A stretch of 32,432 bases of DNA from CAYFRC01 sp050946115 (GTDB taxonomy: Bacteria; Bacillota; Clostridia; Christensenellales; Aristaeellaceae). Location: positions 1-32,432 of the forward strand of contig JBMNUF010000026.1 in the NCBI GenBank assembly GCA_050946115.1, written 5' to 3'. Positions 8,094 to 15,736 of the stretch are shown here, piece after piece; the first letter of the stretch is position 1, and every line of letters begins with the position of its first letter. The notes beneath the pieces are model-generated. The model had not been told where the DNA came from, ran no database searches, and saw nothing but the letters and a program-made list of their open reading frames with translations. The translations under genes were made by a program, and so were the position numbers.

Positions 8094-9278
8094 TCAGTGG
8101 TGGAACAGGCGCAGGTTCGTAAACGCCATGACCATGCCGTACTTGTCGCAGCATTCGATGACCGCGTCGTCGCGGATGGAGCCGCCCGGCTGCGCGACGT
8201 ACTTCACGCCGCTTCGGTGCGCGCGCTCGATGTTGTCGCTGAAGGGGAAGAACGCGTCCGACGCGAGGGAGACGTTTTCGCAGGTTGCGAGATACTCCTT
8301 TTTCTCCTCGGGCGTAAACGGCTCGGGGCGCGATGCGAAATACCGCTGCCATACGCCGTCTTCGCACACATCTTCTTCGTTTTGGTTGATATAGCCGTCG
8401 ATCGCGTTGTCGCGCTCCGCGCGGGTGAGGTCGTCCTTGAAGGGCAGGTGCAGCACCTTGTCGGACTGCCTGAGGAACCACGTGTCCGCCTTGGAACCCG
8501 CAAGGCGCGTGCAGTGGATGCGGCTCTGCTGGCCCGCGCCCACGCCGATCGCCTGCCCGTCCACCGCGTAGCATACGGAGTTTGACTGCGTGTATTTGAG
8601 CGTGATCTGCGCGAGGATCAGGTCGCGCATCGCGCTTTCGGGGAAAACCTTGTTCGCCGTTACGACGTTTGCAAGCGTCTCTTTGTCGATGGATACGAAA
8701 TTGTGCCCCTGTTCGAACGTGATGCCGAAAACCTGCTTGCGCTCGAGCGGTTCACAGGTGTATTCGGGGTCGATCTGAACGACGTTGTACTTGCCGCCCT
8801 GTTTCGCGCGCAGGATTTCGAGCGCCTTTGGCTCATACCCCGGCGCGATCACGCCGTCCGAAACCTCGCGCCGAATGAGGCGCGCGGTGGTGGCATCGCA
8901 CACATCGGACAGGGCGACCCAGTCGCCGAAGGAACAGAGCCTGTCCGTGCCGCGCGCCCTCGCGTAGGCGCAGGCGAGGGGAGAGGCGTCCAGATTTTTC
9001 ACGTCATCGACGAAGCACGCTTTTTTGAGCTTTTCCGAGAGCGGAAGCCCGATCGCAGCGGATGTCGGGCTGACGTGCTTGAACGACGCGGCGGCAGGCA
9101 TGCCGAGCGCCGCCTTCAGCTCCTTCACGAGCTGCCACGCGTTGAGCGCATCCAAAAAGTTGATGAAGCCGGGCCGCCCGCTCAAAATTTCCACGGGCAG
9201 GTCGCTGCCGTCGTTCATATAGATCCTCGCGGGCTTTTGGTTGGGATTGCAGCCGTATTTCAGCTCGAATTCTTTCAT
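8094..9278 (-). CDS. purH: Stand-alone AICAR transformylase (PurH C-terminal-type)
   Basis: Transfers a formyl group from 10-formyl-THF to AICAR, giving FAICAR. The usual bifunctional PurH has about 510 residues, with an MGS-like IMP cyclohydrolase domain first. This protein has 394 residues and begins directly with the transformylase fold (KEFELKYGCNPNQKPARIY). The catalytic Lys-His pair is visible in SFKHVSPTSAA, and the family signatures AFFPFSDNIERA and QPGGSIRDD lie near the C-terminus. The missing cyclohydrolase activity is supplied by the adjacent purO-type gene downstream of purN. The gap to that gene is 19 bases. The start at 9278 is supported by a purine-rich AAAGGGG stretch upstream. 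The shortened form appears natural, because no remnant of the N-terminal domain is found next to it. Confidence 0.92.
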   Translation of the reverse strand: MKEFELKYGCNPNQKPARIYMNDGSDLPVEILSGRPGFINFLDALNAWQLVKELKAALGMPAAASFKHVSPTSAAIGLPLSEKLKKACFVDDVKNLDASPLACAYARARGTDRLCSFGDWVALSDVCDATTARLIRREVSDGVIAPGYEPKALEILRAKQGGKYNVVQIDPEYTCEPLERKQVFGITFEQGHNFVSIDKETLANVVTANKVFPESAMRDLILAQITLKYTQSNSVCYAVDGQAIGVGAGQQSRIHCTRLAGSKADTWFLRQSDKVLHLPFKDDLTRAERDNAIDGYINQNEEDVCEDGVWQRYFASRPEPFTPEEKKEYLATCENVSLASDAFFPFSDNIERAHRSGVKYVAQPGGSIRDDAVIECCDKYGMVMAFTNLRLFHH

Positions 9279-9297
9279 GTCGCGTTACCCCTTTCCT

Positions 9298-10014
9298 TTA
9301 GCGGTTTTTGTTGATGAGGCGCTCCCCGTATTTCTTGGATTCGAGGTCGATATAGCGCACGTAGAGCGAGATTTTGTTGTTTTCGTCGAGCGCGTTCCAG
9401 AGCGCGTCCGCAAAATGATCGATGTCGTTTCCGATTTTCACGCGCTTCGGTTCGCCCTGAAAGGTGGGGAGGGGGTTCCCGTCCGCAACGTAGGTGTGCA
9501 GGAAATGCCCGAGCCCGGCTTTGGCGGGGAAGTCGAAGGTGTAGCGCGCGCAGGCGGTGCCTTCGGCATCGATGCTCTTTAGGATGCTCATGCTGTACGT
9601 CACGGGCGCGCACAGGTGCAGAGCGGCGCTGATGCGCGGGGTGAAATTGGGCGCGTCCGGCTCAAACGCCCGCGCTGCGAGCGCTTCCGAAAAGGAGAGG
9701 CCGCCTGCAAGGCCCTCGTAAATCGTATCGGTCTGGTCGCCGTTGGTTACGATGAGTGTATCCTTATACTGCCGCACCGCCGCGTAGAGGATGAGGCTCG
9801 GGTCTTTCACCTTGCTCTCGTCAAACGGCTTGGTGAAGACTTCGCCGTTTTCCACGGTAAACACGCGGTTTCGGGAGTTTTCGCTCCTGCCCATGATGAA
9901 GTACGCGGCGACGGCTTTTTTCCCGTCATCGGATACGCCGCATACGATGCCGCGCCCCGCGTAGCTGTTTCCCTGAAGCAATTCGCCGATGTCCTTGGCG
10001 GAGTAGATATCCAT
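9298..10014 (-). CDS. purO: Archaeal-type IMP cyclohydrolase (PurO family)
   Basis: Closes the ring of FAICAR to give IMP, the last step of the pathway. The 238-residue protein belongs to the PurO fold (IMP_cyclohyd), first known from Archaea, and is unrelated to the cyclohydrolase domain of PurH. Recognisable features are NSYAGRGIVCG near the N-terminus, GRSENSRNRV, then VTNGDQTDTI and NFTPRISAAL. These align by eye with the archaeal PurO blocks SNGSHTDTI and NTPRIAAA. It has an extra C-terminal extension of charged residues compared with the roughly 200-residue archaeal proteins. Its ATG lies just three bases after the purN stop codon, so it is likely translationally coupled. The gene complements the cyclohydrolase-less transformylase that follows it. 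Assignment is strong from motif and context; activity is inferred. Confidence 0.88.
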   Translation of the reverse strand: MDIYSAKDIGELLQGNSYAGRGIVCGVSDDGKKAVAAYFIMGRSENSRNRVFTVENGEVFTKPFDESKVKDPSLILYAAVRQYKDTLIVTNGDQTDTIYEGLAGGLSFSEALAARAFEPDAPNFTPRISAALHLCAPVTYSMSILKSIDAEGTACARYTFDFPAKAGLGHFLHTYVADGNPLPTFQGEPKRVKIGNDIDHFADALWNALDENNKISLYVRYIDLESKKYGERLINKNR

Positions 10015-10017
10015 GGT

Positions 10018-10608
10018 TTACGCCTCCTTGGTCAACATTTCGATGATTTGCGGAAGGAGCACCCATTCCGCCTGCTCCATGACGCGCCGCTGCAGAATTT
10101 CCGGCGTGTCCCCGGCCAGCACCTCGACCGCCTTTTGCGCGAGGATTTTGCCGCCGTCGGGGATTTCGTTCACGTAGTGCACGGTCGCGCCCGTCAACTT
10201 TACGCCCCGTTCGAGCGCGGCTTCGTGCACCTTCAGCCCGTAAAAGCCCTCGCCGCAGAAGGCGGGGATGAGGGACGGATGCACGTTGATAATCTTCCCC
10301 TCAAAATGGGAGGTGAAGCGCGCGCTCAAAATCGCGAGGAAGCCCGCTAACACGATGAGGTCTGCATGCGCGCCCTCGATCGCCTCAATCAGCCTGTCTT
10401 CAAAGGCATCCTGCGAGCCCGCCTGCTTTTTTGTGAATACAGCGGACGGAATATTGTACGCCTTTGCACGCTCAAGCGCGTACGCATCCTTGCGGTTGGA
10501 GATCACGAGCGCTACGCGCGCGCTTTGAATAGTGCCGTTTTCCTGCGCGTCCAAAATCGCCTGCAAATTGGTTCCGCCGCCCGAAACGAGAACGACTACG
10601 TTCTTCAT
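10018..10608 (-). CDS. purN: Phosphoribosylglycinamide formyltransferase, folate-dependent
   Basis: Transfers a formyl group from 10-formyl-THF to GAR, the third step of the pathway. The protein has 196 residues, standard for PurN. The N-terminal phosphate-binding loop VLVSGGGTNLQAIL is present, as are the folate-site block INVHPSLIPAFCG with the catalytic Asn and His, and the downstream GATVHYVNEIPDGGKI with the catalytic Asp. The segment FCGEGFYG carries a cysteine that many PurN proteins lack; it is not at an active-site position. The gene lies between purM (24-base gap) and purO (3-base gap). Its cofactor comes from the Fhs enzyme encoded at the end of the same operon. No formate-dependent PurT is in the window. 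Confidence 0.96.
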   Translation of the reverse strand: MKNVVVLVSGGGTNLQAILDAQENGTIQSARVALVISNRKDAYALERAKAYNIPSAVFTKKQAGSQDAFEDRLIEAIEGAHADLIVLAGFLAILSARFTSHFEGKIINVHPSLIPAFCGEGFYGLKVHEAALERGVKLTGATVHYVNEIPDGGKILAQKAVEVLAGDTPEILQRRVMEQAEWVLLPQIIEMLTKEA

Positions 10609-10632
10609 GCAAACAAACGCCCTTCCGAAATA

Positions 10633-11676
10633 TCAGTACAGGTGGATTTTCTCGGTTCCGGCGACGATTTCGCCGATGCGATAGGCATCCTCGCCCGCAT
10701 CGCGTAGGACGGAGAGCGCCGCCTCCTCGTCTTTTTTCGCGACGACGATGCTCATGCCCACGCCCATGTTGAAGGTGTTGTACATGTCGCGGCGGGAGAT
10801 GTGCCCCGTTTCTTCGATGAGAGAGAAGACAGGCAGCACGCGAACGTCCTTCTCCGCGATGTTTGCGCAGAGGCCGTCGGGGATGCTCCTCGGAATGTTC
10901 TCATAAAAGCCGCCGCCCGTGATGTGCGATATGCCCCGCACGGAAACTTTTTCCAACAGCTTCAGCACGGGCTTTACGTAAATCCGCGTGGGCGCAAGCA
11001 GCGCCTCGCCGAGCGATTTTCCGCCGAGGGCGGCGAGCGGAGACTTGAGATCGGCATTTTCCACATCGAACACCTTTCGCACGAGCGAAAAGCCGTTGGA
11101 GTGGACGCCGGAGGAGGGCAGCGCCAGAATCACGTCGCCCTCGCGCATGGAGGAATTGTCGATAATCTTGTCCCTGTCCACGATGCCCGTGCAATAGCCC
11201 GCGAGGTCGTATTCGTCCTCGGGGTAAAAGCCGGGCATTTCGGCGGTCTCCCCGCCGATGAGCGAAACGCCCGCATCTACGCAGCCGTCGCACACGCCTT
11301 TGACGATATCCGCGATCTTCTCGGGCACGTTTTTGCCGCAGGCGATGTAGTCCAAGAAGAACAGGGGCTTTGCGCCGCAGCAGATGATGTCGTTCACGCA
11401 CATCGCGACGCAGTCGATGCCGACGGTGTCGTGCCTGTCCATGAGAAACGCGATCTTGAGCTTGGTTCCGACGCCGTCCGTGCCGGAGACCAGAACGGGC
11501 TTGGAAATGCCCGTGAGGTCCAGCTCGAACAAGCCGCCGAAGCCACCGATGCCGCTGACGACGCCTTTCGTCGCCGTGCGCGCGATGTGCGCCTTCATGA
11601 GCTCGACCGCCTTATAGCCCGCGGTGATGTCCACGCCCGCCTTGGCATATGCCTCGGAAAACGATGTTTCTGCCAT
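10633..11676 (-). CDS. purM: Phosphoribosylformylglycinamidine cyclo-ligase (AIR synthetase)
   Basis: Uses ATP to close the imidazole ring of FGAM, making AIR. The 347-residue protein has the usual PurM layout. The N-terminal dimerisation part contains YAKAGVDITAGYKAVELM, then the substrate loop GGFGGLFEL, the metal and ATP region SGTDGVGTKLKIAF, and the block LIGGETAEMPGFY. The C-terminal ATP-binding half has HITGGGFYENIPR. The start ATG at 11676 is six bases after the purF stop codon, with AAAGGAG inside the end of purF. This implies coupling with purF. All landmark residues are present and length is normal. The enzyme shares its fold with PurL, encoded later in this operon. Confidence 0.97.
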   Translation of the reverse strand: MAETSFSEAYAKAGVDITAGYKAVELMKAHIARTATKGVVSGIGGFGGLFELDLTGISKPVLVSGTDGVGTKLKIAFLMDRHDTVGIDCVAMCVNDIICCGAKPLFFLDYIACGKNVPEKIADIVKGVCDGCVDAGVSLIGGETAEMPGFYPEDEYDLAGYCTGIVDRDKIIDNSSMREGDVILALPSSGVHSNGFSLVRKVFDVENADLKSPLAALGGKSLGEALLAPTRIYVKPVLKLLEKVSVRGISHITGGGFYENIPRSIPDGLCANIAEKDVRVLPVFSLIEETGHISRRDMYNTFNMGVGMSIVVAKKDEEAALSVLRDAGEDAYRIGEIVAGTEKIHLY

Positions 11677-11682
11677 GATGAA

Positions 11683-13107
11683 TTACTCCTTTCCGTTCCA
11701 GCAGTAGGTGCACAGGTCGTTTCTGTCGAGCCCGATGGACTCGATCACGCCGTCCAGCGTTTGAAATTCGAGGCTCGTGAAGTGGAACGCGTCGCAGATC
11801 GCCTGCCTGAGGCTCTTTCCGCGCGCCGTCGTGCCGTCGCTGTACTCCTCCAAATGGTTGAGCCCTTCCTCGCCTTCCAATTGCATGACGGTTCTGCGCG
11901 CCAAAAGCTCCATATCGTCCGTACTGCGGGAGAAGTTCAAAAACTTGCAGCCGTACATGATCGGGGGGCAAGCGGAGCGCATGTGTACGGATTTCGCGCC
12001 GCTCTCGTACAGGAAATCGACGGTCTCCTTGAGCTGCGTGCCGCGCACGATGGAATCGTCCACAAACAGCAGGTTCTTGTCCTTGATGAGCTCGGGCACG
12101 GGAATCTGCTTCATCTTGGCGACGCGGACGCGTTCGCACTGCGCGTCGGCCAAAAACGAGCGCGTCCACGTGGGCGTGTATTTGATGAACGCCCTCGCGA
12201 AGTGGCAGCCGCTCTCGTTGCAGTAGCCGATCGCGTGCGGGGTTCCGGAATCGGGAACGCCGCCCACATAGTCGATATTTTCGGGAAAGCCGTTCTTTCT
12301 GTCGTTGCGCGCGAGGATCGCGCCGTTGCGGTAGCGCATGGCCTCCACGCCAACACCCTCATAGGAGGAGGTAGGGTAGCCGTAATAGCTCCACAAAAAG
12401 GAGCAGATGCGCTTGGTTTTCCCGGGCGGGGCGAGCTGCGTCATGCCCTGTGCGGTGAGTTTTACGATCTCCCCGGGACCGAGCTCGCAGTGGTCGTGAA
12501 AGCCGAGCTTTTCATACGCGAACGATTCAAGAGCCAGCGCCATGGCATCCTCGCGCTTTCCGATGCGCAGCGGGACGCGCCCGTATCGGTCCCTCGCGGC
12601 GATGATCTCGCCCTTGTCCGTCAGGATTACGATGGATGCGGTGCCCTCGATCGATTTCTGCGCGAAGTGGATACCCTCGATAAAATCGCTCTTTTGGTTG
12701 ATGAGCGCGGCGATCAGCTCGTTGCAGTTCACGTGTCCGCCCGTCATGGAGTCGAAATGCCCGCCGCTGAAGGACAGATAGTGGTCGATCAGGTCGTCCG
12801 CATTGTTGATGACGCCCACCGCGCATACCGCGTATACGCCCAAAGACGAGCGGATGAGCAGCGGCTGCGGGTCGCTGTCCGAAATGCAGCCGATGACCGC
12901 GTTGCCGCGCATCTCTTCCGCGATGTGCTCGAACTTCGTGCGGAAGGGGGCGTTTTGGATGTTGTGGATTTTTCGCTGGAGTCCGATCGTCGAATCGTAG
13001 GCAGCCATTCCGCCGCTTCGGGTGCCCAGATGAGAATGGTAGTCGATGCCGAAAAACGCATCGAGCATACAGTCGTTCGTAGAGACGATTCCGAAATAGC
13101 CGCCCAT
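11683..13107 (-). CDS. purF: Amidophosphoribosyltransferase-like protein (PurF family) lacking the catalytic Cys
   Basis: By position and fold this should make phosphoribosylamine from PRPP, the first committed step. The 474-residue protein has a PRPP loop (LLFVDDSIVRGT, residues 346-357) and four cysteines placed like the Fe-S ligands of Bacillus PurF (C235, C387, C466, C469). The mature N-terminus of normal PurF is cysteine, the glutaminase nucleophile; here the protein begins MGGYFGIVS. The start is well fixed by AGGAGGG six bases or so upstream, so the cysteine was not missed. The oxyanion block, usually HNGNL, reads AVGVIN at 96-101, so the glutaminase pocket looks altered as well. Either it uses free ammonia or an ammonia-donating partner, or glutamine is handled differently. 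Family assignment is firm; glutaminase loss is inferred from the missing residue. Confidence 0.85.
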   Translation of the reverse strand: MGGYFGIVSTNDCMLDAFFGIDYHSHLGTRSGGMAAYDSTIGLQRKIHNIQNAPFRTKFEHIAEEMRGNAVIGCISDSDPQPLLIRSSLGVYAVCAVGVINNADDLIDHYLSFSGGHFDSMTGGHVNCNELIAALINQKSDFIEGIHFAQKSIEGTASIVILTDKGEIIAARDRYGRVPLRIGKREDAMALALESFAYEKLGFHDHCELGPGEIVKLTAQGMTQLAPPGKTKRICSFLWSYYGYPTSSYEGVGVEAMRYRNGAILARNDRKNGFPENIDYVGGVPDSGTPHAIGYCNESGCHFARAFIKYTPTWTRSFLADAQCERVRVAKMKQIPVPELIKDKNLLFVDDSIVRGTQLKETVDFLYESGAKSVHMRSACPPIMYGCKFLNFSRSTDDMELLARRTVMQLEGEEGLNHLEEYSDGTTARGKSLRQAICDAFHFTSLEFQTLDGVIESIGLDRNDLCTYCWNGKE

Positions 13108-13125
13108 ATATCCCTCCTGAAAGAA

Positions 13126-13809
13126 TTATGCGAAGAAAAGTTGCGAAAGCGTCATGGGGTCGATGTAGCTGCCGCCCTTGTAGACGCGCATATTGCCGGA
13201 CGCAATTTCGTCGATGAGCATGACAGCGCCCTTGTCGTCGTAGCCGAACTCGAATTTGATATCGTACAATTCCAAGCCCTTGGCGGCAAGGTCGTCTGCG
13301 ACGACTTTGGTAATCTGCTGCGTCATGGCCTTGATGTCGTCGTACTGCTTTTCCGTCATCACGCCGAGCGCGGAAAGCGCGTCCTTCGTGACGAGCGGGT
13401 CGCCCTTTTCGTCGTTCTTGAAGGTGGTTTCTACATAATAGGGAAGGGGCGCGCCTTCCGCAATGTATTCGCCGTAGCGGCGCAGGAAGCTGCCGACCGC
13501 GCGCAGCCTGCAAATGACCTCGAGCCCGTGGCCGAATGCCTTCGCGGGCTTGACTTCCATCGTCGTGGACGACAAATCCGCGCGGATGTAGTGCGTGTTG
13601 ATGCCCGCAGCGTTCAGCTTGGAAAAGAAGTATTCGCTCATGCGCAGGTTCACATTGCCCACGCCCTCGATCTTGAGGCCTACCGCGTTTTCGCCGGGAT
13701 CGAACACGCCGTCCTTGCCGGTGCAGTCGTCCTTGAAGAGCAGTTCATAGTTGCCGTTGTCCAGCGCGAAAACGTCCTTGGTCTTTCCGGTGTAAACGAG
13801 CTTTTTCAT
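13126..13809 (-). CDS. purC: SAICAR synthetase
   Basis: Joins CAIR to aspartate using ATP, making SAICAR. The protein has 227 residues from the ATG at 13809, which begins MKKLVYTGKTKDVF, the typical PurC N-terminus with its G-K-x-K-x-x-F ATP loop. A longer frame opens at a TTG (13830), but this would overlap the purE stop codon, and GAGGGG upstream of the ATG is the better ribosome site. Family blocks visible are VICRLRAVGSFLRRYG and, near the end, DIKFEFGYD and LIDEIASGNMRV. Only 17 bases separate it from purE and 18 from purF. No irregularity is seen. The product must be cleaved by PurB, whose gene is not in the window. Confidence 0.96.
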   Translation of the reverse strand: MKKLVYTGKTKDVFALDNGNYELLFKDDCTGKDGVFDPGENAVGLKIEGVGNVNLRMSEYFFSKLNAAGINTHYIRADLSSTTMEVKPAKAFGHGLEVICRLRAVGSFLRRYGEYIAEGAPLPYYVETTFKNDEKGDPLVTKDALSALGVMTEKQYDDIKAMTQQITKVVADDLAAKGLELYDIKFEFGYDDKGAVMLIDEIASGNMRVYKGGSYIDPMTLSQLFFA

Positions 13810-13826
13810 TGCGCGTCGATCCCCTC

Positions 13827-14330
13827 TCAATGATTTTTGTTTTCAAGCCTTGATGCGATACCCCGATCCTTTTCCAAAACCGCCTGCGCCGCGCGTTCGC
13901 GCGCGGATGCGACCTTTGTGCGCAGCGCATCGTCCGACACGGACAGAATCTGCGCCGCGAGATACGCGGCATTCGCACCGCCGCCGATGGCGACCGTCGC
14001 GACGGGGATGCCCGATGGCATCATGACCGTTGAGAGCAGCGCGTCGAGCCCGTCCATCGCGCCGCCCGCACAGGGAATCCCGATCACGGGCAGAACAGTG
14101 TTCGCCGCGATCGCACCCGCGAGGTGCGCCGCCATGCCCGCCGCCGCAATCAGCACGCCGAAGCCGTTTTCCTGCGCGGAAACGGCGAAGCGCCTCGCCT
14201 CCTCCGGCGTTCTGTGCGCGGAATAGACGTGCGCCTCGTAGGGGATGCCGAGGGCGTTCAGCACATCGACACATTTCTGCACCACGGGAAGGTCGCTGTC
14301 GCTTCCCATCACAATGCCCACTTTTTTCAT
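13827..14330 (-). CDS. purE: 5-(carboxyamino)imidazole ribonucleotide mutase
   Basis: First gene of the purine operon. The 167-residue protein has the class I signature VGIVMGSDSDLPVV, then VYSAHRTPEE (catalytic His) and the C-terminal glycine-rich CO2-site segment ending GIPVATVAIGGGANAAYLA. Class I PurE rearranges N5-CAIR to CAIR and normally needs PurK to make its substrate, but purK is absent from this operon. The ATG at 14330 is backed by GGAGG eight bases upstream; the frame continues far upstream only because it is antisense to the DUF362 gene. Upstream is a PurBox-like site (14473-14516), so control by a PurR-type regulator is likely. A convincing -35/-10 pair for purE was not found by eye. 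Confidence 0.95.
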   Translation of the reverse strand: MKKVGIVMGSDSDLPVVQKCVDVLNALGIPYEAHVYSAHRTPEEARRFAVSAQENGFGVLIAAAGMAAHLAGAIAANTVLPVIGIPCAGGAMDGLDALLSTVMMPSGIPVATVAIGGGANAAYLAAQILSVSDDALRTKVASARERAAQAVLEKDRGIASRLENKNH

Positions 14331-14472
14331 CGTGTTATCCTCCGTATGCCGCGTTATAAGGCAAATACCGCGTATATTATCGTACATCCTAAGGGCAATA
14401 TCCACCGTCTTTCGGCATAGATACACTAATTTTGTGCAAAATCTTCTGTATGATAAAAAGACGAAGCCGGAT

Positions 14473-14516
14473 AATGTTCGGATTATTAGGGGTGTATAGG
14501 GTAAAATCCGTACATA
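14473..14516 (-). promoter_or_regulatory. PurBox-like element between purE and the DUF362 gene
   Basis: On the minus strand TAATCCGAACATT (14485-14473) matches the Firmicutes PurBox AWWWCCGAACWWT at 12 of 13 positions. A second, weaker copy faces the other way on the plus strand, AAATCCGTACATA (14504-14516), matching at 11 of 13. The boxes are separated by 18 bp. They lie 143-186 bp upstream of the purE start, in the only intergenic space that can hold the operon promoter. Since purE lacks a consensus promoter, an activating PurR as in Lactococcus is as plausible as a repressor. Confidence 0.5.
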
Positions 14517-14563
14517 TCGTTCGAGTATCGCGCAAAAGAAACACACCGACAGCGCTGCCTGTC

Positions 14564-14592
14564 TTGCTTTGTCTCTGCTTGCATGGTATAAT
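14564..14592 (+). promoter_or_regulatory. Sigma-A promoter of the DUF362-glycoside hydrolase operon
   Basis: TTGCTT (14564-14569), a 17-bp spacer and a perfect TATAAT (14587-14592) preceded by TGG. The start codon of the DUF362 gene lies 33 bases past the -10. Confidence 0.8.
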
Positions 14593-14611
14593 GTATCCAC
14601 AAAGGATACAT
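14591..14611 (+). promoter_or_regulatory. Perfect dyad overlapping the -10 and transcription start (candidate operator)
   Basis: ATGTATCC (14591-14598) and GGATACAT (14604-14611) form perfect 8-bp arms around ACAAA. The left arm touches the -10 and the right arm ends one base before the AGGAGG ribosome site (14612-14617). It could be a repressor site or an RNA hairpin affecting translation. No regulator gene is next to it. Confidence 0.5.
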
Positions 14612-14625
14612 AGGAGGAATGCATC

Positions 14626-15723
14626 ATGGCATCCAAGGTACTTTTCGCTCCCATGGCGTATACCCGATACGAAGCGACGCAGACCCTGCCCGAGAAATTC
14701 GACCGCATGCTGAAAAAAAGCGGGCTTGCGGAAAGGCTCAAAGGCAAAAAAGTCGCGATCAAGATGCACGTCGGCTCCGGCGTGTCGTATTCCACCATTC
14801 CGCCGGTGTTCGTTCGTAAGCTCGTGTCCTTCGTCAAGGACAGCGGCGCGGACTGCTTCATTACCGATCACTACGTCCATTCCCGCCGCCCGGAGGAGCG
14901 CGGCTACACCGACGCAAACCTCGGCTGCCCCGTGCTCGATGCCTGCGGGTTCTTCGGGAAATACTTCTATCCCAAGAAGGTATCGTTTAAGACGTTTAAG
15001 GATGTGGACGTCGCCGGCCTCATTCACGATGCGGATTTCTTGATCGACTTCTCGCACGTCAAGGGGCACGGGAGCTGCGCCTTCGGCGGCGCGTGCAAGA
15101 ACATCGCCATGGGCTGCGTGACGGACCGCACGCGCCACCAGATTCACGCACTCGAGGGCGGGCTCGTCTGGGACAAGGACAAGTGCATCCATTGCGGAAA
15201 GTGCATCCCCGCCTGCAACCACCATGCGAACAGTTTTTCCGAGCCGGGCAAAAACGGCATATATCAGGTGAACTACCACCACTGCACCATGTGCCAGCAC
15301 TGCCTGAAGGTGTGCCCCACGGGCGCAATCACGCTGGATTCCCACGACTATGCGGATTTCCAGACGGGCATGGCGGTCGCCACCAAGACGGTGCTCGACA
15401 CCTTCGCCCCCGGAAACACCTATTTCATCAACGTGCTCACGCAGATCACCGCGCTTTGCGACTGCTGGGGCATGACCACGCCTTCGCTCGTTCCGGACAT
15501 CGGCATCATGGCGTCTGACGACATCGTCGCGATCGAGCGCGCCTCCATCGACGCGATCCGCATCGAAGACCTCATTCCCGTCGGCGTGCCGCAGGGCATG
15601 GAACTTACGGGAGAGGGGCATTTGTTCGAGCGCCTGCACGGGAAGAACCCCTATATCCAGTTGGATAAGCTGGAAGAAGTAGGCCTCGGCACGCAGGAAT
15701 ACGAGCTGCAGATAATAAAGTAA
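14626..15723 (+). CDS. DUF362 domain protein with a two-cluster ferredoxin module
   Basis: The 365-residue protein has a DUF362 domain (roughly residues 40-180, with IKMHVGSG and HVKGHGSCAFGGACKN) and a bacterial ferredoxin insert. That insert has two CxxCxxCxxxC motifs: C187, C190, C193, C197 and C220, C223, C226, C230, each expected to hold a 4Fe-4S cluster. The function of DUF362 is not established; such proteins are often called iron-sulphur or cluster-binding proteins of anaerobes. No signal peptide or membrane segment is visible, so it should be cytosolic. AGGAGG lies eight bases before the ATG. The gene shares a promoter with the glycoside hydrolase 13 bases downstream, and its promoter carries a dyad. 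Electron transfer is inferred from the clusters; partner and substrate are unknown. Confidence 0.88.
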   Translation: MASKVLFAPMAYTRYEATQTLPEKFDRMLKKSGLAERLKGKKVAIKMHVGSGVSYSTIPPVFVRKLVSFVKDSGADCFITDHYVHSRRPEERGYTDANLGCPVLDACGFFGKYFYPKKVSFKTFKDVDVAGLIHDADFLIDFSHVKGHGSCAFGGACKNIAMGCVTDRTRHQIHALEGGLVWDKDKCIHCGKCIPACNHHANSFSEPGKNGIYQVNYHHCTMCQHCLKVCPTGAITLDSHDYADFQTGMAVATKTVLDTFAPGNTYFINVLTQITALCDCWGMTTPSLVPDIGIMASDDIVAIERASIDAIRIEDLIPVGVPQGMELTGEGHLFERLHGKNPYIQLDKLEEVGLGTQEYELQIIK

Positions 15724-15736
15724 GGAGGAACCCTTC

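Noticed and set aside
10801..13833. Open frame of 1010 codons on the plus strand
   Set aside because: It lies antisense to purM, purF and purC, has no recognisable domain, and its length comes from high GC content and codon bias on the real strand.
14331..14472. Purine riboswitch upstream of purE
   Set aside because: No three-way junction or conserved purine-aptamer loops could be found. PurBox-type control is the better fit.
14331..14861. N-terminal extension of purE
   Set aside because: It reads antisense through the DUF362 gene and its promoter; the ATG at 14330 with GGAGG is the normal PurE start.
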